The translations under genes and the position numbers were made by a program. The notes under the pieces are model-generated. The model worked only from the letters and a program-made list of their open reading frames with translations. It had not been told where the DNA came from and did not search any database. A DNA stretch of 24,297 nt from positions 1-24,297 of the forward strand of contig DYTG01000012.1 of NCBI GenBank assembly GCA_020726085.1, given 5' to 3'. This document shows positions 15,379 through 22,834 of the stretch, piece after piece. Numbering within the stretch: the stretch's first letter is position 1; each line of letters begins with the position of its first letter. Source of the stretch: Sulfurovum sp. GTDB taxonomy: Bacteria > Campylobacterota > Campylobacteria > Campylobacterales > Sulfurovaceae.

Positions 15379-16560
15379 ATGGCATATATGGAAAAGAAAA
15401 AACTAAAAATCGCCCTATTTACCGATACTTTGTGTGATGCCAATGGCGTATCACGTTTTATTCAAGATATGACCAAGGAGGCACTTAAATGTGACGATAT
15501 TGAGCTTAAAGTCTTTAGTTCAACGCTCAAAAACTATTGCGACCTCAATGAAAACATTCATATCTATAAGCCCCTTTTTCGTTTTTCGATACCTTTTTAC
15601 AAAGAGCTTGATGTGGTGTTTCCGCCCTATTTCAAGATGTCAAAAGCTATCAAAGAGTTTGCCCCCGATATTATTCACGTCTCCACGCCTGGGTTTGTTG
15701 GTCTTGCAGGACGCAACATCGCCAAATGTAAAAAGTTGCCCATCATAGGCACCTATCATACCGATTTTCCGATGTATCTTTACAAAAACACCAACTCAAA
15801 CATTGCCAAAGAGATCACAAGCTACATGATGAAACTCTATTATAAACCTTTTCAAGCCATGGTGACACGTTCTCCTGAGTATTTGGAGATTATCGAAAAA
15901 GATATTCGTTTCAAAAAAGAGCATATTCACTTTTTGAGTGCCGGGACCAATACTCGCCGTTTTCAACCAACCTTTAAAGATGAGAGTATTTGGGAGGGCT
16001 ACGGTATCCCCAAAGAAGCCATGAAGTTTCTCTATGTGGGGCGTATTAGCAAAGAGAAAAATGTGCAAGAACTCTTTGAGATTTGGAAAGCCTTTTACAA
16101 ACAAAGCCACCGCAAAACAAGCTATTTAATTTTGGTAGGCACAGGAGCATTGGAGAAGCACAAAGAGGAGCTAAAAGGCTACAACATACGCTTTTTAGGT
16201 CACAAAAACAGTGAGGAGTTAGCTCCTATTTATGCCTCTTCGAGTGTTTTTTTATTTCCATCTATTACTGACACCTTAGGACAAGTTGTTTTGGAGGCGA
16301 TTGCGAGTGCTACGCCTGTAATGGTAACCGATATGGGTGGGCCTCGTGGTATTGTCGAGAGTGCCAAAGCACCTATTGGATGGGTACGTTCTATTAATCA
16401 TCACAATCATTGGGTAGAGATTTTGCTTGGGATAGAAAACAAAGAGATTGATATTGACCAAATATCACATGAAGCCTACGAACACTCCAAAAACTACTCC
16501 ATTACCAAAACCTTTGAAGATTTTATAGATATTCACCGATACGAACTCAATCGCCTATAG
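15379..16560 (+). CDS. GT4-family glycosyltransferase, MgtA/PimB-like
   Basis: A 393-residue GT-B fold retaining glycosyltransferase. The N-terminal acceptor domain has IALFTDTLCDANGVSRFIQDM (glycine/Val loop) and GTYHTDFPMYLYK. The C-terminal donor domain has FLYVGRISKEKNVQELFEIW and FPSITDTLGQVVLEAIASATPVM. The TDTLGQVVLEA form is the one seen in mannosyl/glucosyl-transferases acting on diacylglycerol or phosphatidylinositol, so transfer of a hexose to a membrane lipid is plausible but not proven. No signal peptide. The start is uncertain: ATG 15379 and ATG 15388 both lack a good ribosome site. Confidence 0.85.
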   Translation: MAYMEKKKLKIALFTDTLCDANGVSRFIQDMTKEALKCDDIELKVFSSTLKNYCDLNENIHIYKPLFRFSIPFYKELDVVFPPYFKMSKAIKEFAPDIIHVSTPGFVGLAGRNIAKCKKLPIIGTYHTDFPMYLYKNTNSNIAKEITSYMMKLYYKPFQAMVTRSPEYLEIIEKDIRFKKEHIHFLSAGTNTRRFQPTFKDESIWEGYGIPKEAMKFLYVGRISKEKNVQELFEIWKAFYKQSHRKTSYLILVGTGALEKHKEELKGYNIRFLGHKNSEELAPIYASSSVFLFPSITDTLGQVVLEAIASATPVMVTDMGGPRGIVESAKAPIGWVRSINHHNHWVEILLGIENKEIDIDQISHEAYEHSKNYSITKTFEDFIDIHRYELNRL

Positions 16561-16645
16561 ACACAAAATCTTCTCTATTGCAACAGCTCTCCTTCAAAGC
16601 TTTTTATCGTTAGTTATAATTGTCATTTTTATTTATTATACTAAC

Positions 16646-16748
16646 TGACCTTACGCACCCCTCAATAAAAGTAACTCTTGATATGCCATTTGATTAGCCT
16701 TGATTAGTAACTTGGCACGAAGAGCAAAGTGATTGATTTTATGTTTGA
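16646..16748. repeat. Copy A of a 103-bp repeat (IS transposase 3' end)
   Basis: Matches 24179-24281 over 103 bp with two substitutions (16655 and 16679 here). Similarity stops abruptly on both sides. In copy B it is the 3' end of a transposase frame running off the window. Confidence 0.9.
16651..16748 (-). pseudogene. IS transposase C-terminal remnant
   Basis: On the minus strand the repeat encodes KHKINHFALRAKLLIKANQ then MAYRELLLLRGA and a TAA at 16651-16653. Upstream codons in this frame (about 16749-16780, reading MGVKSMILL) stay open only briefly and then meet a stop. They do not match copy B, so only the end of the transposase survives. The basic, helical C-terminus fits DDE transposases in general; I cannot assign the IS family. 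Confidence 0.55.
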
Positions 16749-16906
16749 GCAAAATCATCGACTTGACACCCATGATGTGTTGGTTTTATTGGGTAGGGAT
16801 GATGACTTTCAAGGCTTTGTGAACTTTTATGCTTAGAAAATTTTGCCAATCCTAATAAACAATGCTCAATTGTTTCGTTTTAAAGCAATCGTATCCTAGC
16901 TTTGGA

Positions 16907-16912
16907 TATAAT
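16907..16912 (+). promoter_or_regulatory. Possible -10 element for the pseudopilin gene
   Basis: TATAAT 20 nt before ATG 16933; no recognisable -35. The implied leader is short, about 14 nt, and includes GGGA. Confidence 0.35.
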
Positions 16913-16932
16913 TAAGCAAAAAATGGGAATCG

Positions 16933-17532
16933 ATGCAAAACACAAGAGCCTTTACACTCATTGAAGTTCTTATCTCCATTGCACTGTTAGGATTTATCAT
17001 AGCCGTACTCTACAAAAGCCTTGATATGGTTCGCTTTTCCAATCGTCACCTCTACAACGCTTTGCAAACAAGCTCAACCCAAATCAAAGCTATCAATACG
17101 CTCTATCTTGACATTCTCAAATCCGATGGCAATCTCACGATCAAAAATGAGAACGATTTTAGCCGTTTGTGTATCGGTTCTACCCAAAATTCACTCTACA
17201 ATCTAGCCTTTGCAACCGTCTGTTGGGTCGTATCCAAGGAGAAAAACCAACTGCTTCGTGTTGAGGGTAATGATTACGAACTTCCCAGTGCTTACGATGA
17301 GCCTATTGAAGTCGATGGTGTCATGAACGATGTCACTCAATTTAGCGTCGCACACAACGGCGATAAGGTATTGGTGATAGTGGCTACGCAAAAGCTTGAA
17401 GCAATCTCTTTTTTGGTACAAGGCATCAAACCTTCCGCTCCTCCTACTCCACCCAATCTAAAAGCCCCTAATGGTCAAAACAAGATAGATACCAAAAAAG
17501 TCGAAAAAGATGCTAGGGATGGACTCTTTTAG
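16933..17532 (+). CDS. Type II secretion/type IV pilus pseudopilin-like protein
   Basis: A 199-residue protein beginning MQNTRAFTLIEVLISIALLGF. This is a prepilin-peptidase/N-methylation signal: short basic leader, Phe at +1, Glu at +5, then a hydrophobic helix (about residues 7-30). The rest is a globular periplasmic domain ending in a Pro-rich segment (PSAPPTPPNLKAP) and a charged tail. It would be processed by PilD/PppA-type peptidase and assembled into a pseudopilus, or used in DNA uptake or secretion. Normally such genes are clustered with other pseudopilins or secretin genes. Here it stands alone between an IS remnant and an unrelated gene, so its system is probably elsewhere. Confidence 0.75.
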   Translation: MQNTRAFTLIEVLISIALLGFIIAVLYKSLDMVRFSNRHLYNALQTSSTQIKAINTLYLDILKSDGNLTIKNENDFSRLCIGSTQNSLYNLAFATVCWVVSKEKNQLLRVEGNDYELPSAYDEPIEVDGVMNDVTQFSVAHNGDKVLVIVATQKLEAISFLVQGIKPSAPPTPPNLKAPNGQNKIDTKKVEKDARDGLF

Positions 17533-17596
17533 GATTGTTTGGATCGAGGTCAGAAAACTAGAATCGTTTCGTGTTTCAATTTAGTACAAAGTACGC

Positions 17597-17602
17597 TATA
17601 AT
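17597..17602 (+). promoter_or_regulatory. -10 element for the hemerythrin-like gene
   Basis: TATAAT, with a predicted start near 17609. This excludes the upstream in-frame ATG at 17571 and supports ATG 17643, which has AAGGAG 12-17 nt before it. The -35 is weak (TTTCAA at 17574-17579). Confidence 0.45.
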
Positions 17603-17642
17603 TGGACTTTGGCATATTGCTGCAAAGAAGGAGATAGAGACT

Positions 17643-18146
17643 ATGGGATTTATCAAAAAATTTTTAAATCAATTTAAAAAAGATAATCATCAAGAGGATA
17701 TTAATAAGCTTAAAAGTGAAAATCCTACCTATAATGAAGAGCTCATTGATATACTAAAAACGGATCATCAAAATCTTTTTGAACTCTACGGTTTGCTCCA
17801 TCAGGCTGTTGAAAATGATGATAATTTTGAAATTATTTACAAGCACCTTAAAGATTTTGGACTCGCCATTAAGATTCATTTGATGATCGAAGATAGCCAA
17901 CTCTACGGTTACATTCAAAAAAACAATGAACCCAACACAATGCTGCGAGAATTTATTATTGATGTTCAAAAAGAGATGGATTTGATTGCCAAAGAGGTTG
18001 TTGCTTTTGTTTATAAATACAGCATTAAAGAGAACTATATGCGCAACAAAGTCAATTTTTTAAAAGATTTAGAGTCTATTGCTAAAATCTTAACCAAACG
18101 CATCAAGATGGAAGAAAGCCGACTCTATATACTCTATCAAAAATAA
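17643..18146 (+). CDS. Hemerythrin-like (HHE) protein
   Basis: A 167-residue helical protein. After a basic N-terminal helix (GFIKKFLNQFKK), it has ILKTDHQNLFELYGLLHQA (His42, His53), YKHLKDFGLAIKIHLMIED (His68, His79 and Glu83 as HxxxE), then MEESRLYILYQK at the end. The spacing of His and the HxxxE resembles HHE cation-binding/hemerythrin-like domains that bind a di-iron site, although the C-terminal half lacks the usual final histidines. A role in O2, NO or iron sensing or storage is possible but not shown. The start was set by AAGGAG and the TATAAT at 17597. It stands alone and converges on the Cys-rich gene. Confidence 0.5.
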   Translation: MGFIKKFLNQFKKDNHQEDINKLKSENPTYNEELIDILKTDHQNLFELYGLLHQAVENDDNFEIIYKHLKDFGLAIKIHLMIEDSQLYGYIQKNNEPNTMLREFIIDVQKEMDLIAKEVVAFVYKYSIKENYMRNKVNFLKDLESIAKILTKRIKMEESRLYILYQK

Positions 18147-18155
18147 GTATTGGTA

Positions 18156-18202
18156 TTACGCACTTCATGAAGCCATCCAAAGATGATATTGAAAGTGCGT
18201 AA
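18156..18202. terminator. Inverted repeat between convergent genes
   Basis: TTACGCACTT (18156-18165) and its exact complement (18193-18202) are separated by 27 nt. It lies 9 nt after the hemerythrin-like stop and 15 nt from the end of the convergent Cys-rich gene. It may act as a weak bidirectional terminator, or it may be a binding site or a short remnant; there is no adjacent T run. Confidence 0.3.
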
Positions 18203-18217
18203 CACTCGTTTGTATTT

Positions 18218-18460
18218 TTACGAACAGTGTCCGCCGCTGCAACATCCATAAGGGTCGCTTCGCTCATCCACAACAATTTTAAAATGCTCTCCCTCTTCAA
18301 AAAGCTCAAACTCATGCTTTTTGCAAAACTTAGTATTCATATGATTGACCATCAAACCAACCTGAAGCTTTGCATCGGCTCTGGTTTGAAATTGTGCATG
18401 ATTCTCATAAGGACTCTTTTTGAAGCATCCGCACTCTTTGGTTACATAAATTTCATACAT
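18218..18460 (-). CDS. Small cysteine-rich protein of unknown function
   Basis: An 80-residue protein with six cysteines: Cys10 and Cys12 in KECGCFKK, Cys46 in KFCKKH, and Cys73, Cys74 and Cys79 in YGCCSGGHCS. His49 and His78 are further possible ligands. No signal peptide or membrane helix. The CGC and CCxGGHC pattern suggests a cytoplasmic metal- or Fe-S-binding protein, which is inference only. AGGAG is well placed before the ATG. It lies 51 nt downstream of the exonuclease-ATPase gene on the same strand, so it could be co-transcribed, but TATTAT upstream may give it its own promoter. I do not recognise a named family. Confidence 0.7.
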   Translation of the reverse strand: MYEIYVTKECGCFKKSPYENHAQFQTRADAKLQVGLMVNHMNTKFCKKHEFELFEEGEHFKIVVDERSDPYGCCSGGHCS

Positions 18461-18511
18461 ATTTACTCCTATTTGTTTTTTTGCGATAATATCCTATTTA
18501 GTTTAAAAAAA

Positions 18512-20758
18512 CTAGCTCTTTAATAACTTACACAACCAAAAATCACTGTATTTGCTCATAATCCCATCGATTAAATCTTCAAGCCCTATCTCTATGTCTC
18601 TGCTTTTGAGATCCGTAATGAGCTGATAGAGGGTCTCGAAGATGACACGATTCTCTTTTGCCATAATAATAAAATCTCCTTTTTTGTGATTTTTGAGCTT
18701 CTCTATCTCTTCGCTGGAGACTTTGCCCCTGATTTTGTTCTCCCTTTCATCTCGAAAGAGCCTAAAGTAGTAGTCGGGTTGTGTGGCGACAAAGTGGTTG
18801 AAGTTTTTGATACGATTGACAAACAATCGCCCCTCAAGGTGCAAAAATCCTACGGCGTATTGATATTTGGCTGTTTTGATAATGATGTGTTGGGGCATGG
18901 GTTTTTTGGTTTTGAAAAAATCAAGTCCAAAATGGTAAAGCCCCTCAAGGGTGCTAAGCATATATTTCAAACGATCCAAATCGTGGCTATCGTCAATAAT
19001 CGTTTTTTTGTCGTACTCTGTGTATTTTTGCTGATAGACTTTATCGATGTAGCTTTCGATGTTGAAATTGAGTACGATGGCAGGTTGGCGTTTGATGCCC
19101 ATTAGTCCCTCTAGATGTTTGATGCGTTCTAGGAGTTCATCGACCCTCTCTTGAAGCGTGGGTTCTATCTTTTGAGGCAAATCAATAGCGTAAATGATGT
19201 GTTTAAAGTAGTCACTTGCACGATTGAGTACTCGCCTAATAGAGCTGTGATTGAGTATATCGTTATAGATTAAACCCTCCTCAAAAATATCATCAAGTAC
19301 TATACCATAAGCTAAGGCTCTGCTTTGGAGCAATTTTTTAAGCAAAGCGTTATCGGGGCGTTTGAGATGGATTTTGTTTTTGCCTATAAGGTCGATAACA
19401 GAGCCATCAAACAACGCTTCGTATTCACTCCAACGATTGGGAAAGAGATTGAGAATGATAAGGGCGTTGGGGGTGTAGGTGATAAGTTCTTTGATTTTTT
19501 GCCCAAATTCAAGCAAAAGCGGTTCATCATGGCTCATTGCTTCGAGCTGATCAAAAGAGATAATAAGCGGTTCATCAAAGAGCGAAAGTTGCCCAAAGAG
19601 CTTAATGGCGGTGAGTGAAAACTCCTCACTATCAATCTCTTTCCATGCCTCCAAATCGATACTTTTGAGCGCTTCCTCTTCCAAATCCCTACCGCTAAGA
19701 TAGTCTATGACGTGTCTTTTTTTGGTCTCATCTTTGTAATAGGTATATTTTATCAAGGCTTTGAGCAAATTGATAGCCACAAGGTCGTTGCCGTATCGCT
19801 CTTGATACCACCCAATCATAAGCTTTTCGATAGAGTTCCAAATACGTCTTCGGTTATCGCTATCTTCTTTGCCAAAACGTTCGTAGATATTAAGATGATT
19901 GGCTTTGAGTACCTCTACGGCTTTGGCGTTTTGTGAGCGAGGGATGATAATATCAGCAAAGGATTTGGCCAATAGATACTCCAATTGCGTATAAGCAGAG
20001 TCGTTGATGGTTTGGATGAAAGATTCCAAAATTTTGGTGTAGGTGTGAAAGAGAATACGCTTAGAATCATTGGGTTTGGGGATAAACAAAAAGCGATTAA
20101 GGCTTGATACGTGCTTCAAAAACCGCATCATCAAGTGCGTTTTGCCATTACCCGCCTCGCCTAAGACAAGGGCTGTTTTGCTTTGATGATTGGGGTCATT
20201 TTTGACCTCTTGCACAAGGCTTAAGAGATGTCGAAACTCAGGAGCATAGAGTGCGTCAAAATCAAAATGATTTTCAAAGGGTGTATCGACTTTGGTTGAG
20301 CTAAAAGGGTTGGCTTTGTGTGCGTTGGCTAGGCTTGTTTCGATTTGCAGTAGTTTTTGATACAAAAGATAGGTAAAGCAGGCATCGTAGGAGGCACGGT
20401 GAGCCAAATTGGGATCAAAAAATGCTCCGCTGTGTTGCAGCATGAGTTTTTGAGAAAGCATCTCAAGAGAGTAAGCCCCAAATCTAGGACGCAACGTTTT
20501 GGCTTTTTGATAGGTGCAATGGGTTTTGAGTGCAACGTTTTTGCCTATCGAGGCGTAGCTTTGCATCAAGATTTTTTTGTCGTGCGTTGCGTTGTGGGCT
20601 ACTATCCAATGCGTTGTCACAATAGGCTCAATAGAGGTTAAGACCGCCTCTAAATTATTCCCTACAAAAGCCTCATAGATAAGTTTGCCACTACTATCAA
20701 TAATGGCTATCTCTGTGAGTAGCTCCTTGCCCTCTGTGTCAATAACTACAAAATCCAT
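18512..20758 (-). CDS. DEDDh 3'-5' exonuclease fused to an AAA-type ATPase
   Basis: A 748-residue two-part protein. Residues 1-140 are a DnaQ/RNase T-type exonuclease with a complete active site: Asp7 and Glu9 (VIDTEG), Asp60 (HNATHD), His120 and Asp125 (HRASYD). From about 190 follows a P-loop ATPase: Walker A GEAGNGKT (200-207), Walker B LIISFDQLE (Asp403, with Gln instead of the common Glu next to it) and a possible sensor Asn437 (LIILNLF). About 200 residues separate Walker A and B, much more than in classical AAA+ domains. A coiled stretch at about 545-565 and a C-terminal domain of unknown type complete it. There is no DNA polymerase or helicase partner nearby. Nucleic-acid processing, repair or phage defence are possible. 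Confidence 0.8.
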   Translation of the reverse strand: MDFVVIDTEGKELLTEIAIIDSSGKLIYEAFVGNNLEAVLTSIEPIVTTHWIVAHNATHDKKILMQSYASIGKNVALKTHCTYQKAKTLRPRFGAYSLEMLSQKLMLQHSGAFFDPNLAHRASYDACFTYLLYQKLLQIETSLANAHKANPFSSTKVDTPFENHFDFDALYAPEFRHLLSLVQEVKNDPNHQSKTALVLGEAGNGKTHLMMRFLKHVSSLNRFLFIPKPNDSKRILFHTYTKILESFIQTINDSAYTQLEYLLAKSFADIIIPRSQNAKAVEVLKANHLNIYERFGKEDSDNRRRIWNSIEKLMIGWYQERYGNDLVAINLLKALIKYTYYKDETKKRHVIDYLSGRDLEEEALKSIDLEAWKEIDSEEFSLTAIKLFGQLSLFDEPLIISFDQLEAMSHDEPLLLEFGQKIKELITYTPNALIILNLFPNRWSEYEALFDGSVIDLIGKNKIHLKRPDNALLKKLLQSRALAYGIVLDDIFEEGLIYNDILNHSSIRRVLNRASDYFKHIIYAIDLPQKIEPTLQERVDELLERIKHLEGLMGIKRQPAIVLNFNIESYIDKVYQQKYTEYDKKTIIDDSHDLDRLKYMLSTLEGLYHFGLDFFKTKKPMPQHIIIKTAKYQYAVGFLHLEGRLFVNRIKNFNHFVATQPDYYFRLFRDERENKIRGKVSSEEIEKLKNHKKGDFIIMAKENRVIFETLYQLITDLKSRDIEIGLEDLIDGIMSKYSDFWLCKLLKS

Positions 20759-20781
20759 CCCTTACGCCTACTTTTTTGATA

Positions 20782-20809
20782 ATTATACTACAATTACCCC
20801 TTAAAGCAA
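20782..20809 (-). promoter_or_regulatory. Promoter of the exonuclease-ATPase gene
   Basis: On the minus strand TTGCTT (20804-20809) and TATAAT (20782-20787) are 16 nt apart. The transcript would start near 20775, about 17 nt before the ATG. It is divergent from the murD promoter and has the same -35 and spacing. Confidence 0.55.
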
Positions 20810-20841
20810 CAAAAATCAACCATTGGTAGATTTGACTAAAT

Positions 20842-20869
20842 TTGCTTAAAAGACTCTTTTTGTTATAAT
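20842..20869 (+). promoter_or_regulatory. Promoter of murD
   Basis: TTGCTT (20842-20847) and TATAAT (20864-20869) with a 16-nt spacer; predicted start near 20876, 20 nt before the ATG. Confidence 0.55.
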
Positions 20870-20895
20870 CGACAAATTTTTTAACCGAGCAACCC

Positions 20896-22110
20896 ATGAA
20901 ACCAACCCTATTTGGATACGGTCTAACGACCAAAGCCATCGCCACATCCCTTGGAGGTGGTTGTAAGATTTATGACGACAATGCCAAACAACGCTACTAC
21001 GATGAAGAGAATAATGAAATCATTCCCTCGTGCGAGTTTGATTCTAGCCAAAGTACTTTGGAGGTCACAACACCTAGTTTCCCACCCTCTCATCCTTTGA
21101 TACAAAAAGCACGTCATTTGATTTCAGAATACGACTATCTTTTAGCACCCAGTAGCACCCAAAAAGTCCCTTTTACGATATGGATTTCAGGCACCAACGG
21201 CAAAACAACCACAACCCAAATGGTAACCCACCTTCTTGCTACAAGAGGAGCAATGAGCGGTGGTAATATCGGCACACCTTTGGCATTGCTTGATAGAGAA
21301 GCGCCTATTTGGGTACTGGAATCAAGCTCCTTTACACTCCACCACACGGCTAATGTTTTTCCCAATATCTATCTTTTGTTGCCCATTACTCCCGATCATC
21401 TCGATTGGCATGGCTCTACACAAGCCTATGAAGATGCCAAACTCAAACCTCTTTTGGGTATGAGGGAGGGTGAGATGGCACTTATCCCAAAAGGTCTCAA
21501 AGTACCTCAAACCAATGCTTTTGTGGTAGAGTACGACTCCAACGAATTTTTGGCTCACTATTTTGCTATCGATGCTTCCAAAATCAACTTTCGAGGAGCT
21601 TTTTTGCAAGATGCTCTATTGGCATTGGCGGTGACAAAGGTACTCTTTGATGAAATTGATTATGAGGCAATCAATAACTTTCGTGTGGACGCTCATAGAC
21701 AAGAGGAGATACGAGACAAAGAGGGACGAATCTGGATAAATGACTCCAAAGCTACCAATATTGATGCTACCATTCAAGCTATTGCGACTTTTGATGAGCG
21801 TTTGATTCATCTTATTTTAGGAGGCGATGATAAGGGGGTGGAGCTGGATATTCTTTTTGAAGCCATGCCCAAAACCATTAGACTCTACGCCATAGGAAGC
21901 AATACTCAAAAGCTTATGACACTTGCACAAAAATACGAACTTGAAGCTTTTGCGTGTCATACTTTAGATAGAGCCGTTGATGCAATCGCACAAGCACTAA
22001 CCAAAGAAGAGATTGCTTTGCTCTCACCCGCAGCAGCAAGCAAGGATCAATTTAAATCCTACATCGATCGTGGAGAGCAGTTTCGAGATTTGATTAAAAA
22101 AATACTATAG
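20896..22110 (+). CDS. murD: UDP-N-acetylmuramoylalanine-D-glutamate ligase
   Basis: A 404-residue cytoplasmic Mur ligase that adds D-glutamate to UDP-MurNAc-L-Ala. The ATP loop SGTNGKTTTT is at residues 98-107. ITPDHLDWHGSTQAYEDAKLKPL contains the lysine (Lys182) expected to be carbamylated. INDSKATNIDAT (281-292) and LLSPAAASKDQFKSYIDRGEQF near the C-terminus are MurD signatures. It is shorter than the E. coli enzyme (438), as is usual in Campylobacterota. The HNxxN motif commonly following the central domain is not evident (GAFLQDALLALAV instead). It does not sit in a dcw cluster here. Its 3' end overlaps the convergent GAF-like gene by 6 bp. Confidence 0.93.
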   Translation: MKPTLFGYGLTTKAIATSLGGGCKIYDDNAKQRYYDEENNEIIPSCEFDSSQSTLEVTTPSFPPSHPLIQKARHLISEYDYLLAPSSTQKVPFTIWISGTNGKTTTTQMVTHLLATRGAMSGGNIGTPLALLDREAPIWVLESSSFTLHHTANVFPNIYLLLPITPDHLDWHGSTQAYEDAKLKPLLGMREGEMALIPKGLKVPQTNAFVVEYDSNEFLAHYFAIDASKINFRGAFLQDALLALAVTKVLFDEIDYEAINNFRVDAHRQEEIRDKEGRIWINDSKATNIDATIQAIATFDERLIHLILGGDDKGVELDILFEAMPKTIRLYAIGSNTQKLMTLAQKYELEAFACHTLDRAVDAIAQALTKEEIALLSPAAASKDQFKSYIDRGEQFRDLIKKIL

Positions 22111-22704
22111 AGGTTTTTTAAATAATCCGAAGATTTTGGAGAGTATATCTTGCTCTTTTTGTGCCTCTTTGGGGGGGGTGATTTTATCGACTCTTTCTTT
22201 GCAACAACTGCTTAAGTCAATATTGTGCATATACTCGCTAAGCATTATGAGCGTCTCTACGTCGCTTTTGGCAAATTGTTGAAGATTATTACAGCTCGTC
22301 ATGGCTTGAAAAATATATTTGACTTTATCCTCATTGTCCAAAATGGGTAACAAAATCATATCTTTGATAGGCAAAACATCTATATTGTCAATGGTGGCTT
22401 GATATTCACTTTTGTGCGTCACATCGTTGATAAAAAAAGCCTTCTTTGTACTAAAGGCTCTCCCTAGCACACCTCTATCTTTGACACTGGTAATGATTTG
22501 TCCTTCTACTTGTCTGCATAAAAGGTCTCTTTTTCTATTGTAAATCCACATTATAGAATATTTTGCTGTCACCAAACTGCTTATCAAAGACTCCAAAAGT
22601 GTCACCGTCTGCACACAATTTTCAACCTTTTTGATACTCTTCATGCACTCTAAGATATTATCATATTTCTCTTTTTTAGACAACTCTTTTACGTATTCAA
22701 TCAA
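22105..22704 (-). CDS. GAF-like sensor domain protein with C8 tract
   Basis: A 199-residue protein with an N-terminal helix and a GAF-like domain (about 30-165: LESLISSLVTAKYSIMWIYN, GVLGRAFSTKKAFFINDV, PIKDMILLPILDNEDKVKYIF). The small-molecule ligand is unknown. After ERVDKITPPKEAQ comes an amphipathic tail, DILSKIFGLFKKPL. A C8 run (22171-22178) encodes the ITPP segment. No output domain is attached, so it probably works through partners such as the Roadblock-like proteins upstream. The TTG start (22704) has AAGGG before it but a very short leader from the predicted promoter; ATG 22644 (residue 21) is an alternative. Confidence 0.65.
   Translation of the reverse strand: MIEYVKELSKKEKYDNILECMKSIKKVENCVQTVTLLESLISSLVTAKYSIMWIYNRKRDLLCRQVEGQIITSVKDRGVLGRAFSTKKAFFINDVTHKSEYQATIDNIDVLPIKDMILLPILDNEDKVKYIFQAMTSCNNLQQFAKSDVETLIMLSEYMHNIDLSSCCKERVDKITPPKEAQKEQDILSKIFGLFKKPL
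22171..22178 (-). repeat. C8 homopolymer inside the GAF-like gene
   Basis: Eight G on the plus strand (C on the coding strand) 28 codons before the stop. Gaining one C replaces the tail and stops after LRII; losing one C gives a different tail that reads on past the normal stop. Confidence 0.85.
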
Positions 22705-22720
22705 CTATTTACACCCTTTT

Positions 22721-22750
22721 ATTATAGATAATACATCATCTCATTTTCAA
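22721..22750 (-). promoter_or_regulatory. Promoter of the GAF-like gene
   Basis: On the minus strand TTGAAA (22745-22750) and TATAAT (22721-22726) are 18 nt apart. The predicted start near 22714 leaves only about 10 nt before the TTG codon. Confidence 0.5.
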
Positions 22751-22808
22751 CTATGAATAATAACAAATTTTATTATTTTGTGATTGATTCAGTCTTGAAA
22801 GCTCAGTA

Positions 22809-22828
22809 GAGACAACCGAAGTTGCCTC
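22809..22828 (-). terminator. Hairpin with UUCG loop after Roadblock copy 1
   Basis: On the minus strand GAGGCAAC, loop TTCG, GTTGTCTC: an 8-bp stem (one G-U pair) closed by C(UUCG)G, an extra-stable tetraloop. It starts 7 nt after the stop codon. No T run follows, so it may stabilise the mRNA 3' end or act as a terminator of reduced strength. Confidence 0.5.
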
Positions 22829-22834
22829 GCAAGT

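Larger units (their letters stand above)
16561..16932. other. Intergenic region with transposase remnant
   Basis: A 372-nt gap between the glycosyltransferase and the pseudopilin. It holds the 103-bp transposase-derived repeat at 16646-16748 and a TATAAT at 16907-16912. The remaining sequence (16561-16645, 16749-16906) shows nothing I can name. Confidence 0.6.

Noticed and set aside
16741..16836. Plus-strand frame of 31 codons (MFEQNHRLDTHDVLVLLGRD...)
   Set aside because: It starts inside the transposase repeat, is very short, and I recognise no family; it may be the tail of an unknown deleted gene but is not supportable as a gene.
17571..17642. N-terminal extension of the hemerythrin-like protein from ATG 17571
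   Set aside because: It spans the likely promoter (TATAAT 17597-17602), and the strong ribosome site is at ATG 17643.
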